This document shows, in pieces, positions 31,096 to 42,234 of a DNA stretch of 64,000 bases (the first letter of the stretch is position 1; every line of letters starts with the position of its first letter). The position numbers were made by a program, and so were the translations under genes. The notes under the pieces were generated by a model. It had not been told where the DNA came from. It saw only the letters and a list, made by a program, of their open reading frames with translations, and did not search any database. The stretch comes from Atriophallophorus winterbourni (taxonomy: Eukaryota; Platyhelminthes; Trematoda; Plagiorchiida; Microphallidae), in assembly GCA_013407085.1 (NCBI GenBank), contig JACCGJ010000627.1, positions 33,104 to 97,103 on the forward strand, given 5' to 3'.

Positions 31096-31668
31096 TGAAG
31101 AATGCAACTTTATGAAATTCTTCCTTTTTCTTCGTCTTTACCTTATATTTTGAAACAATTTCCAGAATCTAAATTTTGTTGATTATATTTTCCGGTATTT
31201 TATATTTATGCTGTATTTGATGGAAAACATTTCTTTTGTTATTAAAAACTTGCTATTGTAAATCTTTTCTTTACACGCCTTTGGTTAATTATTTGTTTTA
31301 ATTGTTCGTTTCGGCCATTGTCGGTCATTGTTGTTAAATTTGGTTGCCATTTTGGGCACTTGAAATTGGCTTTTATTTTGACACCACTTTTGGGTGTTTT
31401 GTCTTTGATAGACATTTTGGACGGCAATTTTGGTAACTCCTTTTATTCTATTTATATCTCAGGTCGTCATTGAACTTGTTTGCATTTGATATAATTGATT
31501 CTGGAAGTATTTTGGCTCCACTGTTTGCTGTACGTTCCTATACAGTTGAGGTTTGTATAATTATTGTTGTTGTAATTGTTGCTAATTACAGTACCGTATA
31601 ACATCCGAATTGTGGTTTTGAATTTGTCGAACTAAGAAACGGATGGAATACGCGTTACTCACGTCACA
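31096..31668 (+). repeat. LTR of BEL/Pao element, left copy (inverted)
   Basis: About 570 bp, TG...CA ends, matching the reverse complement of 33459-34019 along its length (for example AAATCTTTTCTTTACACG, GTTGCCATTTTGG, AAGAAACGGATGGA). Opposite orientation to its partner, where direct repeats are expected. Confidence 0.8.
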
Positions 31669-31669
31669 G

Positions 31670-33137
31670 ACGTTACAAGCACTGCTTCAGGTAACTTGGA
31701 AACCGTGTAAGCTTCGGCAACATGAATTATTTCATTACTGCCAACCGAATGCACATCCAAACTTAATAATGAACTTTTCACCTTTCGATGTAGACCAAGT
31801 GTTGTTATCGACACATCAACTGGCGCACTAGGCATACAAAATTTCTCAACAAAATTCTGCGAGATGAAAGTTCTATCAGAGCCATTGTTCAGTAAGGCCA
31901 CGACTGGAACAAGTCCAAATGGCGCGTCAAATTTTACTGTCGGGTAACCAAAGCTTACTGCTGTACTGAGAGCAGTAGCACTGCAGTTTATAGTTTTTCA
32001 GTTGCTCATTAGGGCGATCATAATGCAGCGAAGAATGGTGTCGTCTACTACAACCTTCAACGGGACAAGTATTCGTAACCTTGCAATCAAATGCCCTGTG
32101 AGACCGGCATAAGCAAATGTAACATATTACATGCTGTTTAGCCATATTCCATCTAGCTTATACGCCAGCCTCCTGATAAACAGGACAATCTTCTATTTTA
32201 TGAGACCCTCTACATTGATAGCATTCAACTAGCATTAGCCTCGGTTCCCTTGTAGTCATAAACATCCTCCTTCCTTCTGGCATTCTTGGTTTCTCCGATG
32301 GCTTCAAAGAGACAGATGTTCTATCTATTAGTGTGCCAAATCTGCTCCTGGCAATTCTTGCTCTACGAGATACGAACTCGGTCAGACTGGCAAAATGAAC
32401 TTCTGACCCGTCAGCAAGAATTGTATCCGCTGCGTCAGCCCACTGATGTTGTAACGCAACAGGGAAGCATTTTACTAATCCTTCCATAGTTGTGACTGAA
32501 TTCAAATCTGCGTCACACTTCATTTGCTTCAATGTGATTTGGCAATTTTCCATTTTTATGGCCGAATCAGACAAACCATCGACTTTGTTGGAAAGTCTTC
32601 TGGCTTCATCAAGCAACTCCTCCAATGTTGACCTGGCAATTACATGCGGTAGCCCAAACAAATCTTTCAAAATCATCTTTGCCGCGTATAACCCTCAGTG
32701 GGTTGTAACATGACACATGCATCAATTGCTTTTCGAGCCTTGCTCCGACAATAATACATCAAATACAACAGTCGCTTGCATGGATCCATGAGGCTTCGCT
32801 CAATGTAACATTCAAACTGTTTTAGGAACTTCAAATAGTCTATTGGATTACCTTCGAAGTAGGATAATTCTACTTTAAGCAATCCGATACTCATGTTCAT
32901 CGTTGGTTGCAAATAGCTTACCGCCGAGTCGAACCCTTCAGTTTTGCTACTTGTACTGGCGACCAAGTTTTCTTCTTCAGCAACTCCTCGTCGTTCCCTT
33001 GTCAAGCGCTCTATCGTTAATCTAGCAGCATCTAAATCGCGCTTTAATTGTAACACTTGTTGAGAACTCGCAATGCTATCTCTATCATTGTTTTCCTTAG
33101 AAGCTATCTTAGGCATACCAGATGAAACAATATACAA
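31670..33137 (-). pseudogene. BEL/Pao gag and protease remnant
   Basis: Minus strand, in order: coiled-coil gag start (LKRDLDAARLTIERLTRE), capsid-like VELSYFEGNPIDYLKFLKQF, a one-base frameshift near 32676, LPHVIARSTLEELLDEARRL, zinc knuckles CYQCRGSHKIEDC and CYICLCRSHRAFDC with CSRRHHSSLH, then a retropepsin start ALLNNGSDRTFIS where the usual Asp of the D-S/T-G-like box is Asn. RT, RNase H and integrase are absent. Typical BEL/Pao order, badly truncated. Confidence 0.85.
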
Positions 33138-33458
33138 AAATGTTCCAAAACGACAAAAAATAAATCAAAGGGGACATCACCAAAGTTGTGAACAGGGATT
33201 GACTGTCAAATGTCCAATGTCACGACGATCATGGAGTTCTTCGCCAATTTTGCACAATATAGTTTCAATTGAACGAATCAAAATGCGTATTTTCTCCGGT
33301 TGAGACAAATACTGCACCAGTCAGAAGACAAGTTGTGATGCGAATCCAATTGAAACGATCCAACTTGAGCACAGAAAGCGAATTGATACAATTCACGAAT
33401 AAAGTACTTCTCGCCAAGTTCGAGAAGAATCAAATTCCAAATTAAGTACTGTAATTTC
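33138..33458 (-). other. BEL/Pao leader between LTR and gag
   Basis: Noncoding leader expected between the right-hand LTR and gag; no primer-binding site was matched to a tRNA. Confidence 0.5.
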
Positions 33459-34019
33459 TGTGATGTGAGTTACGCGTAGTCCACCCGTTTCTTATTTCAA
33501 CAAATTCAAAACAACGAATGGGATATTCTAAGGTACTGTAATTAACAACAATTACAGCAAAAATAACTATACAAACCTTAAATGTATAGGAACGTCACAG
33601 CAACAATGGAGCCAAATACTCCAGAATCAAATTCAATTCAAACAAAAGACAGCCTGATATAAAAATAAGAAGATTCGATTTACCAAAATGTCGTCCAAAC
33701 TTTCTGTGACAATTAAAAATGACACTCAAAATAGCGTCCAATATCAAGCAAAATACTGAAGTCCAAAATGGCAACCAAATTCCGCAACAATGACCGACAA
33801 TGGCAGAAACAATAAATTAAAACAAACATTTGACCGAAGTCGTGTAAAGAAAAGATTTTCAATAACAGAAATGATTAAAAAAAGTTTTTTATCAAAATAC
33901 TGTAGGAAAATTAAACACAAGCAAAATCTATTTCACAAAATTCAGGTTTTGTAACTAGGTTCAAAATAGAAGAAATGGTAAAGGGAAAGGAAGAATTTCA
34001 AACTTCTTTAAACCTTACA
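33459..34019 (-). repeat. LTR of BEL/Pao element, right copy
   Basis: 561 bp, TGTAAGG... on the minus strand to ...CACATCACA. In correct position and orientation to be the 5' LTR of the gag remnant. Its outer edge interrupts exon D of the zinc-finger retrocopy. Confidence 0.8.
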
Positions 34020-34900
34020 GATATGTACAGATCATAGTCCCGTGTTGCTTTGTGGAAAGGTGCTATGGCCACCTCAAGCATTCAGTTGGTTCTACTCCCT
34101 GCGATATGCGCCGGGAAATAAACGGTTGAAAACAATCTCGAATCAGGAGCTGTGCGCATAATCGAACTGATGCAAACGGCAGAGGTTCGCTTGTATGTTT
34201 TCTCTTGATTGGCGGTTAACAAACCGACAAGTAAGTGGATGCCCACCCGGAACCACGCATCCGCCGAGTCGTTCAACATTAGCAAGCAGTCTTCGCGCGG
34301 TTCCGAGGCTACCACGAGTGTGTCAGCCTCAGCTGGGGTAAAAGTCACATCAGGCCAAATCGCGCCAAGTGTCGTGCGACATGACCGAGTAAACACACGC
34401 ATCGCGGAAACGAGTCGCAGCTCGCGAGTGAATTGATCAGTGACATTGTGCGGCTCGATGGATGGGTTTGCAGACTGTGAATAGAGATCCGCTGAGGTTG
34501 GGTTGTTCATTTTTTGTATTGTAGCAGCTTTCTTACGATGCTTTTGGCCGTTTACACGCATCGTGACTTGATCTACCGAGTTCAACTGAAAAAAACAGAC
34601 TTGGCAGAATAATGATTCAGGGTGCCGTGTGGACGAAAGCGGCGCTGGTGAATTCACATCGGTAGTTTTATCCTTCATTAATGGTGCCAAGGAATCAGGA
34701 TCCGATTTTATGGGCGTAAGTTGCCACGGTAAGGTAATGGTCGTTGATACGTCTGACACATCAAGAATCCCTATGTCGTGAAGTGTCAAGCAGGTTTTTC
34801 GGCGTTTATGGCCACCTTCGTTTACTTTCAGTTGAGCGATAGTGTCGCATGAAACGGAGCATATGGGGCAATGAAACCGCATTATTCGCATGCATTGATA
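34020..34900 (-). pseudogene. spliced retrocopy of the zinc-finger gene
   Basis: Exons A, B, C and most of D of the gene at 18342-26100 occur here contiguously, joined exactly at their splice points, so this derives from mRNA. Damage: finger His residues are lost (QLKEH to QLKVN, HKH to HKR, TMH to TMR), and CGA to TGA truncates at SRTN in exon D. The 3' part is removed at 34020 by the BEL/Pao LTR. An open frame of 281 residues still remains. About 60 bases upstream of exon A could include the parent gene's missing exon. Confidence 0.9.
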
Positions 34901-34929
34901 CAATGCAGAGAACCGTTTAGGATACACGA

Positions 34930-36344
34930 ACGATGCGTGTATTTAGGGCCACCGTGTAGGATGGCGACACGCGTCGGTGATCCGTAGGTGGCATGTGCCA
35001 CGATTTCCACAGCGGGAGGTGCATGTGTACCTGAGAAGCGAGAAGAAAAAAATAACTCTGGTGCATGAGTTTATGGCAACGACCGAGTTATAGTGTAGAG
35101 GTACAAAGAATGCACGGGATAATGTCGCCTTAAATACCCGCTACATAATTGGCTAATGTGCCGTTCCGGATGCCTACTCACTATGGAGATGGCGGATTGT
35201 GGGTAAATACCTGAGTACGTGGGTGTGAAATATGGTGGGGTTGCCATGAAAGTGTCATGCTGAACGTTCCCACGGGCTTTCGGCCATACTAACTTTTGTG
35301 TAAGAAACGTAATCCAAGCACGAATGCCAGGATTGGAATGATTGCGTATGGTGCGACTAATGCTCCGTTTGAACGCAGACAGGTTAAGTAGTCTGAAAGC
35401 GTTTTGCGATAAGTCGCAAAGGATATCGCCCAAGCCATCGGGAAAGGGGAGAGGTATGATGAAAGAATAGGCGTCCCTGAGCTGTCCGATGCCGGCATCG
35501 GTAGGTTGCACTGCAGCGTTTTCGCTGAGGTCCAGGGAGAGTGGCAAGTCTATCACACACGTTGTAGATATACGAATTGTGTGTGGTTATTCTCAATTCA
35601 ATTCTTGGGTTGATTAATTCACTCAATTCAATACAATTCAATTCATCACAATTGAATAACAATCAATACTAATCGATAATTCTGTAATTCAAATTCTCGT
35701 TGTTAGTTACATTAATTAATACACGCTGTGATTCAAGTGATTGTGGTTATTCTCAATTCAATTCTTGGGTTGGTTAATTCACTCAATTCAATACAATTCA
35801 ATTCATTACATTGTGGCACGTAAGATATATTGTATGTCAGTCGTGAAATGACTGACAAAGCATTGGTGCGTAGTCTCTCTTGGAGAGTATCTACCCGACG
35901 ATCCGTTCATTGATGTACGAGGAGCTTATAAGCAGTAAACACGAAAAACTGTCTGCCCGTAGATTGTGTTCTAACCCTACTTGTGAATCGACCAACGAGT
36001 GTAGTTAGGTGATGCATATGAAGGGCTGATGCAATACGTGATGAAAGGAGGTAAAATATTAACCTGAAATAACGCTGATGTAAATCGGGGAAAATGACGT
36101 ACCGGGAAAATTCTTGAAGTGTGCGTGGATATTGGGCTCACTAATTGTAGTACACAAACGATGCGTGCATAACGTCGGGCTCACCAATTTGTAGTAAACT
36201 GACCACTACAAAAATGTGCACAAGAATGTTGGAGAAAAAGCACAGGAGATAGAAGATTTATCGCGGTAGCCAAAACATGCACGAAGGAAACAAACACGGA
36301 ACACGAATCAACGGGAAGTGTGTTTTAAGGTCAATTGTTAGGTA
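34930..36344. other. unassigned sequence with a local duplication
   Basis: No gene recognised. Contains the AATTC-rich duplication at 35577-35817. Confidence 0.4.
35577..35817. repeat. two-copy AATTC-rich repeat
   Basis: About 70 bp from GTGGTTATTCTCAATTC to CAATTCAATTCAT occurs at about 35583 and 35743 with one or two differences, period about 160. The unit is itself rich in short AATTC and CAATT repeats. Confidence 0.85.
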
Positions 36345-36775
36345 CAGTAAAAGTGTTGTTACAAACACGGTCAAGGTCAGTTAACACAGCGGCCCACATG
36401 CGTAAAAATACATAATTAGCGGGGCTAAGGTTAAGCTATTTTTGACGAAAAACAAAAATCTAATTGACTAGTAGGTATAAGGTGAATAAAAACTATTTAC
36501 TTTTGCATCAGTGCCGAGCGCCAGATTGTGGAGATTTCTGCCCCATCCGCCTAATTGACCGCCGGTCGACTTGCCTTGGCAAATTCGACCGCCTCCACAG
36601 GTAGGCGTCCGCTATACGGTTTAATACCGCGTCTCAATATTTTCACATTGTCTAGATCGACGCTGTGGCCGTATCTAAAACGTGCTCCGACAAGGCGGAA
36701 TCACGAATAAGGGATTGATATTCCTCTCGTATCCCGGGGCTGTTTTCGGACACGTTTTCTTCTTCTGATTCGAAA
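36345..36775 (-). mobile_element. Penelope GIY-YIG C-terminal part and 3' UTR
   Basis: Matches 40620-41030 along its length (AAGGTTAAGCTATTTTTGAC, GACAGCGG-type flank, ATACGGTTTAATACCGCGTC). It is the 3' end of the element whose RT lies at 38259-40073; the endonuclease is split here by inserted material at about 36775-38020. Confidence 0.8.
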
Positions 36776-36840
36776 CAGAAGGGATAAAGTCCCGTTTAGG
36801 CTCAATCACAGCAATAAAAATGGGTGACTTCTACTGACAA

Positions 36841-37025
36841 GGCAAGCCATGGGTAGAAGTTAAAACCACAATCCTTGCAGTCGTGAGGTCGCAGGTTCGA
36901 GTCCCGATGGGGAAATTATTTTCTGTAAATAATTCGTCATCGCATTTAAAACACATCATTTCTTCCAAATAGTGTTGTCTAACTCCTATATCCCTTATCT
37001 CAATTCCAATTTTGTCCAAAGCGAG
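36841..37025 (+). repeat. tRNA-derived SINE, family 2
   Basis: GTCGCAGGTTCGAGTCCCGA (box B match), then AATTATTTTCTGTAAATAAT, CATCATTTCTTCCAAATAG. Partner of the inverted copy at 37255-37545. Confidence 0.7.
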
Positions 37026-37254
37026 AGAAGTTCAAACAAACCATTGGCTGATAATTGTTAATAAAAATAAATAAAATAAATGCTTACTAACAAATTACAA
37101 GTAATAGCGGGTGCAGTGCCCAAGGAAAGTTCCAGCTCTGATGAGCTGGATCCATTTTTTGATAAGTTTCCTAATGACACTCACTAATGACTCTCCCCAC
37201 AGTTCCTTTTCTCAATCTCTGCAACCATTCGTGCACCGTTTCGCTGAACCAGCA

Positions 37255-37545
37255 GAAGCAAAACTCAACGAAATGGAAATGAAAAGAAAATCAAGGGAGT
37301 GGATAAAATGGGAAAGGGAGATTGTTTGGAAGATACCGAAATTAAGATAAGAGAGATAAAAGTTAGAAAATCCTATTTGGAAAAATGATGTGTCTTCAAT
37401 CCGATGGCGAATAATTTTTAGAAAATAATTCTGCCACCGCGACTCGAACCTGCGGCCTCATGACACTTAGGCGAAGCACATGACCAATACACCATTAGTT
37501 AACTGACGTATTGTCTAAATTAAAAGTAGTTAGATAGACTTTTTA
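37255..37545 (-). repeat. tRNA-derived SINE, family 2, inverted copy
   Basis: Minus strand: TAATGGTGTATTGGTCATG (box A-like), GCCGCAGGTTCGAGTCGCG (box B), then AATTATTTTCTAAAAATTAT and CATCATTTTTCCAAATAGG as in the copy at 36841. Confidence 0.75.
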
Positions 37546-37679
37546 TTTCAATGCTACACCCCTTTTCAGCCTAGCCAAAATTGGTAGTGGAGATAACGTT
37601 TACCCAAGGATAGGAGGAGATTACTGAAACTCTATCCCCTAAAACTTCGAAGAGAAAGATTTGGCCTGCTCCTGACACG

Positions 37680-37965
37680 TTGTATTCGTTCTCGGTCAAT
37701 ATGGAGACGAGTTCCTCCAGTACTTCCGATTAGTATGTGAGTCGAGTACTCGTGGACACGACCTTAAGTTGCAGAAGCCTAGAAGGCTAAAGCTGAGTAA
37801 TGCGATCACGCTATCCACGCGGGTGGTGAACACTTGGAAATCTCTACCGAAGGGGCTCCTGCCTCTACCATCAGAACAGTTATTCAAACGCGCGTTGGAT
37901 GAGCATTTGTTGAGACGAATAGACTTGATCCCCGGAGTGATATAGTGATGTTCCTCTACTCTCAT
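37680..37965 (+). mobile_element. non-LTR retrotransposon C-terminal tail (second LINE type)
   Basis: Plus frame STRGHDLKLQKPRRLKLSNA, STRVVNTWKSLPKGLLPLPS, LFKRALDEHLLRRIDLIPGV, stop at 37942. This RGHxxKLxKPR...FxxRVVxxWNxLP pattern ends many jockey/CR1-type polyproteins; it differs from the LINE A/B tails. Confidence 0.75.
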
Positions 37966-38019
37966 GGCTTGGGTAGAGTTTCAGTAATCTCCTCCTATCC
38001 TCGTACGCGAGTTGGCGCA

Positions 38020-38080
38020 TTCCACGAAACATCGGTGTACTTCGATTCTAGTGTGAATTTCCCTGGAAGTCTGCCCTATG
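38020..38080 (-). pseudogene. Penelope GIY-YIG start fragment
   Basis: Minus frame GQTSREIHTRIE, identical to the 41040-41090 copy, then broken by the inserted block to its left. Confidence 0.7.
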
Positions 38081-38258
38081 TAAACACCCGAACAGTCCTT
38101 ACAGTTGATTCTGTAGATGCTAAATACAACCCGGATAATCCATTAGCGTCGCGATCGTCGAGGATACCCAAATCACAATAAGAAAAAACGCTTTGGCAGT
38201 GGCGGTTGCTCCTCCGCAGCTTTCCACCGAAAGAAATTGTGAAAGCTCGATTGGCTCG

Positions 38259-40530
38259 TTAGCCACTTACTATCCTGTGTAACTGAACTGAACTGTTCGT
38301 AACGCTAGATAAAGGTGTCTTATCCTTGAGGTGCATCAGAACAGAATGGATAGTTTTCCCTTTTTTATAATTTACGCGTATGACCGCCTGGTTCAAGATT
38401 CTACGTATCGCTTCAGATGTGTATTTTACACACGGTATACAAACTATCTCGCCAATTTTTCTCAGATTTTTGGATGGGTATTTTACCTTCATGAATTGGC
38501 GTTTTACAAAACATTTTGGATAACCATGGTCTATGAGCCTTATGCTCGCTTCACGGTGCACCTGTTTTCGTTCTCTTTCGTCGCTGCATAGGTGTTCTAT
38601 TTTACGGTGAATGGAACAAGCTATGCAACTGAAGATCTGTCTTGGATGAGCGGAAGTGTATCGTAGTACAGCATCTGTATTTTTAGGTTTTCGATTGAAA
38701 GAAGTTTTTATTTTCCCGTCTACATTTTGTGCTAAACAATCCAAAAATGAAAGAGTGACTGTACAGAATTCCGCTTCCTTTGTGACAGTAGTACATGGGT
38801 CTATTTCATTTAAATATTTGAAGAAGGCCTCTAACTCATCTCGCTTGATGATAACAATTGTGTCATCAACATAGCGCCACCATAATTTTGGCTTGAACCC
38901 TTCCTTGTTAATTGTTTTGTTCTCGAAATTCTCCATATCCATGTTCGCAAGTACTGGAGATATCGGTGAACCCATTACCAACCCTCCTTTTTGTCTATAT
39001 AATTGCTCATTAAATACGAAGTGGTTCATGCATAGGCAGTTCGATACACCGTTGGTAATTTGCTGGACTCTCAAGTTTGTACGGTCTGAAAAACTGGCAT
39101 CATATTCCAAGGCCCGTCTAGCTAGCTGTAACACACATTTGTACCGACGTTGGTGAGCAAAGTGCTCACATCAAAGGTAACCATTATTTCATCGTCATCT
39201 ATTGTTACCGATTTTAAGCGTGCTGCAAAGTCATGTGCGTTCTTGATGAACGAGGCTGTATTGCCGACTAAAGGTTTCAACAAATAAGCCAAATGTCTAG
39301 ATAACTGTTGCGCAGGTGATCCGATGGCGTCGACGATTGGTCTTACAGGAATGCTTTCTTTATGTATTTTAGGTAGGCCGTAGAACCTAGAAGTTAGAGT
39401 AGACTTTGGATACAGGTTATACCACAAGCCCTTTCCCAAACTCTCCTTAACACCACGCAAATACCTAGAGACTACCATTTTGCAGTTATTCATTACCTTT
39501 TTCATTTGACTATTATCTATCCGTTCATTAGGACCCTCGGATAAGTGTACCCCAACCTTGTCTAAATAGTCGCTTTTGTTCAAAATTACCGTTACTTTAC
39601 CTTTGCCAGCCTTAGTAATGGTTATTTTTATCTTGTTTCAGCGTAAGAAGTGCTTGTCTTTCGTGTGAATCAAGGTTTGCACCGCCTTATTCCTCGTTTT
39701 TAATGACACCTGCGATACAGTTTCTTACCGCGTCTGCCTGTTCATTGGGGATTGCATTTAATGATCTCCCAATACTGAGAATAAGATCCTCAGCTTTCAT
39801 AAAGCTCTTACTTATGCAGAAATCCAAGCCCTTCTCCAACAATGTTTGTTCAGCTTGCGAAAGTTGTCGGTTAGATAAATTCAAAACACTCGAATACTGG
39901 TGGCTAGATAATGACTTATTAGATTTATCTGATGAACATTTATTATAAAACTCGAATAACTTGTTTCGTCTTTCTGCTATTCGCTCCATTTGTGTGGCTA
40001 AAACCTCCGCGTGTTTTCCACAAATTCTAGAGAAATCCCCTTCGGATAACTCGACTCGCAGTTTCAACATCATTCTCGAGGCTTTCGATCAAGCGGACAA
40101 TAGGGTTTTATTGACCCGGTGGATCCTTTTTTCAAAAACACTTTGGATGCGCTCGCGGCCGCCTTTGTCGATTTGCGAGAACTATCCGGAAGTTTTACCA
40201 CAAGATCCCTTAGTATTACGCCGCGCTGCTTGCTACGAAGGTTGAAGATGCAGTGGTTCACCCATCTGGCTTCATATTCCACTGTTCTCACCGACTCACT
40301 GGCCAATTTTAGAACACGGGGCTCGTGGAAGTCAGCAATCGAATGAAATATGTTTGGGACCCATCGCGTATTCAGAATGCAAGGAAATTTGAGTGCAATC
40401 GGTTAGAGTAGTTTTTGGGTAACGTTTCACTTCTGACAGAAGCTTGGTCAGACTAAGGGTGATAGTCAGGACAGGGAACATGATTAAGTGGTAGTTAATC
40501 CAATACCACTTATTTGACCTTACTGCTAAG
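38259..40530 (-). mobile_element. Penelope-like element 2, most complete copy
   Basis: Minus strand, in order: a 5' region with GTCTGACC- and CTTCTGTCAG-type motifs (40530-40350), N-terminal frame (40306-40070, 40073-39687: QLSQAEQTLLEKGLDFCIS), MNKSDYLDKV and RFYGLPKIHKESIPVRPIVD with VTFDVSTLLTNV (39583-39122), then RQKGGLVMGSPISPVLANMD, WWRYVDDTIVIIKRDELEAF and FLDCLAQNVDGKIKTSF (39134-38259). The YVDD active site is intact. Frameshifts at about 39125 and 39690 break the single frame. The endonuclease follows at 38080 and 36775. Confidence 0.88.
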
Positions 40531-40619
40531 CAGCCTATAATACGCCTTCAGTGTGTCACGTCTCGTGGGAATGAACATGATCAGTGGTCGAATTTCCTCT
40601 TAGTGTGTATATACGTCAA

Positions 40620-41095
40620 TCTAATATCAAGTGAACACGGTTAAGGTCAGTTGACACAGCGGCCCACATAGGTAATTGTACTTAACTTACGGGGCTAAGG
40701 TTAAGCTATTTTTGACGAAAAACAAAAATCTAATTAACTAGTAGGTATAAGGTGAATAAAAACTATTTACTTTCACATCAACGCCGAGCGACAGATTGTG
40801 GAGATTTCTGCTCCATCCACCGTATTGAGAGCCGGTCGACCTGCCTTGGCAATTTCAACCGCCTCCGCATGTAGGCGTTCGATATACGGTTTAATACCGC
40901 GTCTTAATATTTCCACATTGTCTAGATCGACGCTGTGGCCCGTATCTAAAACGTGCTCCGCCAAGGCAGAATCACGAATAAGGGATTGATATTCCCTCGC
41001 ATCCCGGGGCTGTCGCCGTACACGCTTTCGGTGTTCTTCGATTCTAGTGTGAATTTCCCTTGAAGTCTGGCCAATTTTCTTTCTATTTCTTTTAT
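40620..41095 (-). mobile_element. Penelope GIY-YIG endonuclease and 3' UTR of a neighbouring tandem copy
   Basis: Minus frame IGQTSREIHTRIEEHRKRVR, YQSLIRDSALAEHVLDTGHS, NVEILRRGIKPYIERLHAEA, then a 3' UTR to 40620. It directly precedes the 5' end of element 2 (40530), so two copies stand head to tail. Its own RT is missing, replaced by a SINE at 41083. Confidence 0.85.
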
Positions 41096-41215
41096 CACAT
41101 CTGTCTAGGCCTGGGCAAGCTGACAGTATCTCAGCCCGCGTGCAGTCTCTGACTGTGCGGCACTTTGCCTGGATCAGGCTTGTGCTTTCATACATACATA
41201 CATACATACGTAAGA
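41083..41215 (+). repeat. CATA-tailed SINE, 5' truncated
   Basis: From CACATCTGTCTAGGCCTGGG to a (CATA)n tail; inserted in the Penelope endonuclease. Confidence 0.9.
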
Positions 41216-41639
41216 TTTAGACGCCCTGCGACTGTGCACCATCTACAGCGTTCGCAAGTGAGAACGATCTCGCCACCGATCGACGCGCTTTGGCTGGCCT
41301 GCTTTGAGACATCAATGAAGCCGGCTAATCCACCCGTGGAGCTTGCCGCACAAAAGTAATATAAGTAACCTGAACAAGCCGATTCACTTACAGATTGCGT
41401 AGCAGTTGGACTCGGCTTTGTACGTTCAGTCTGCTAAAAAAACAAGCATTCAGAGATATTATTTTTCCTTGACAATTGTAAAGGACCTTGGAACATCATT
41501 AGGTAACCCTTGCTGCCACAAGTTCTTCAATAAGGACCAGCCAACTGGCATAATGCCGTGTAACACAAGCATGTGGCAGGGAAGCTATGACGGTGTTTTC
41601 GCTGAGTTCGACACCGGATAGCAACTTGCGAAGATTCTT
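41216..41639. other. intergenic, nothing recognised
   Basis: No gene or repeat identified. Confidence 0.4.
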
Positions 41640-41790
41640 TTAATCAGACGCCTGCACAACCTGACAGTATCTTAGCTCACGTGCAGTCTCTGACTATGCG
41701 GCACTTTGCCTGGATCAGGCTTGTGCTTTCTTACCATGCCATACGGCACTTTGCCTGTATCAGGCTCGTGCTTTCATGCCATGCCATTTG
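41640..41790 (+). repeat. CATA-tailed SINE, truncated, with duplicated 3' end
   Basis: CAACCTGACAGTATCTTAGC to GGCTTGTGCTTTC, then CGGCACTTTGCCTGTATCAG to CGTGCTTTCATGCC again: the last 45 bp are repeated. Confidence 0.85.
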
Positions 41791-42234
41791 TACATGAAAT
41801 CAAAGCTGACTTCAGTATCGCATATGTTGTATATGATGTGATAAATTTGTGAATTAAATAAATTGTAATTATTCAAACGTGCAAATATCGAATTATGGAA
41901 GAGGGATTGCCCGTACATTATGCGTCATTCAATTCCCAGTAAAAGTAATATAGCAGTATACCACAATAATAATCACGAATAACTCCAATTCTATGGGGCA
42001 TCGGCTGTCGCACACGATAAATCGGGTCGCCTTATATGCTGCCTACCGTGATGGGTAATCGAAAACAAGCTACTGCTGGCCCTACTCTTTAATCTTTTTC
42101 CATCCCCTCCCCTTTCCCGCTTTTTAATTCTTATCCTTCAGCATTCGTTGTGATAAGCGGCCGATGTGAACCTGTTCGAACCTTAGCACATCAGAAACCC
42201 AAAACAACCTTTATAACCGCACACGTCTGCATTC
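41791..42234. other. intergenic, nothing recognised
   Basis: No coding signal; short words shared with 27040-27170. Confidence 0.4.

Noticed and set aside
36850..36915. tRNA gene candidate (GGTTCGAGTCCCGATGGGG)
   Set aside because: No acceptor stem or cloverleaf closes, and an inverted relative exists at 37255-37545, so it is a SINE head.
40560..40600. Possible hammerhead at the Penelope tandem junction (minus strand CTGATCATG...CGAGACGTG)
   Set aside because: Two core bases differ, no stem II pairs, and GAAAC is GAGAC; too weak to call.
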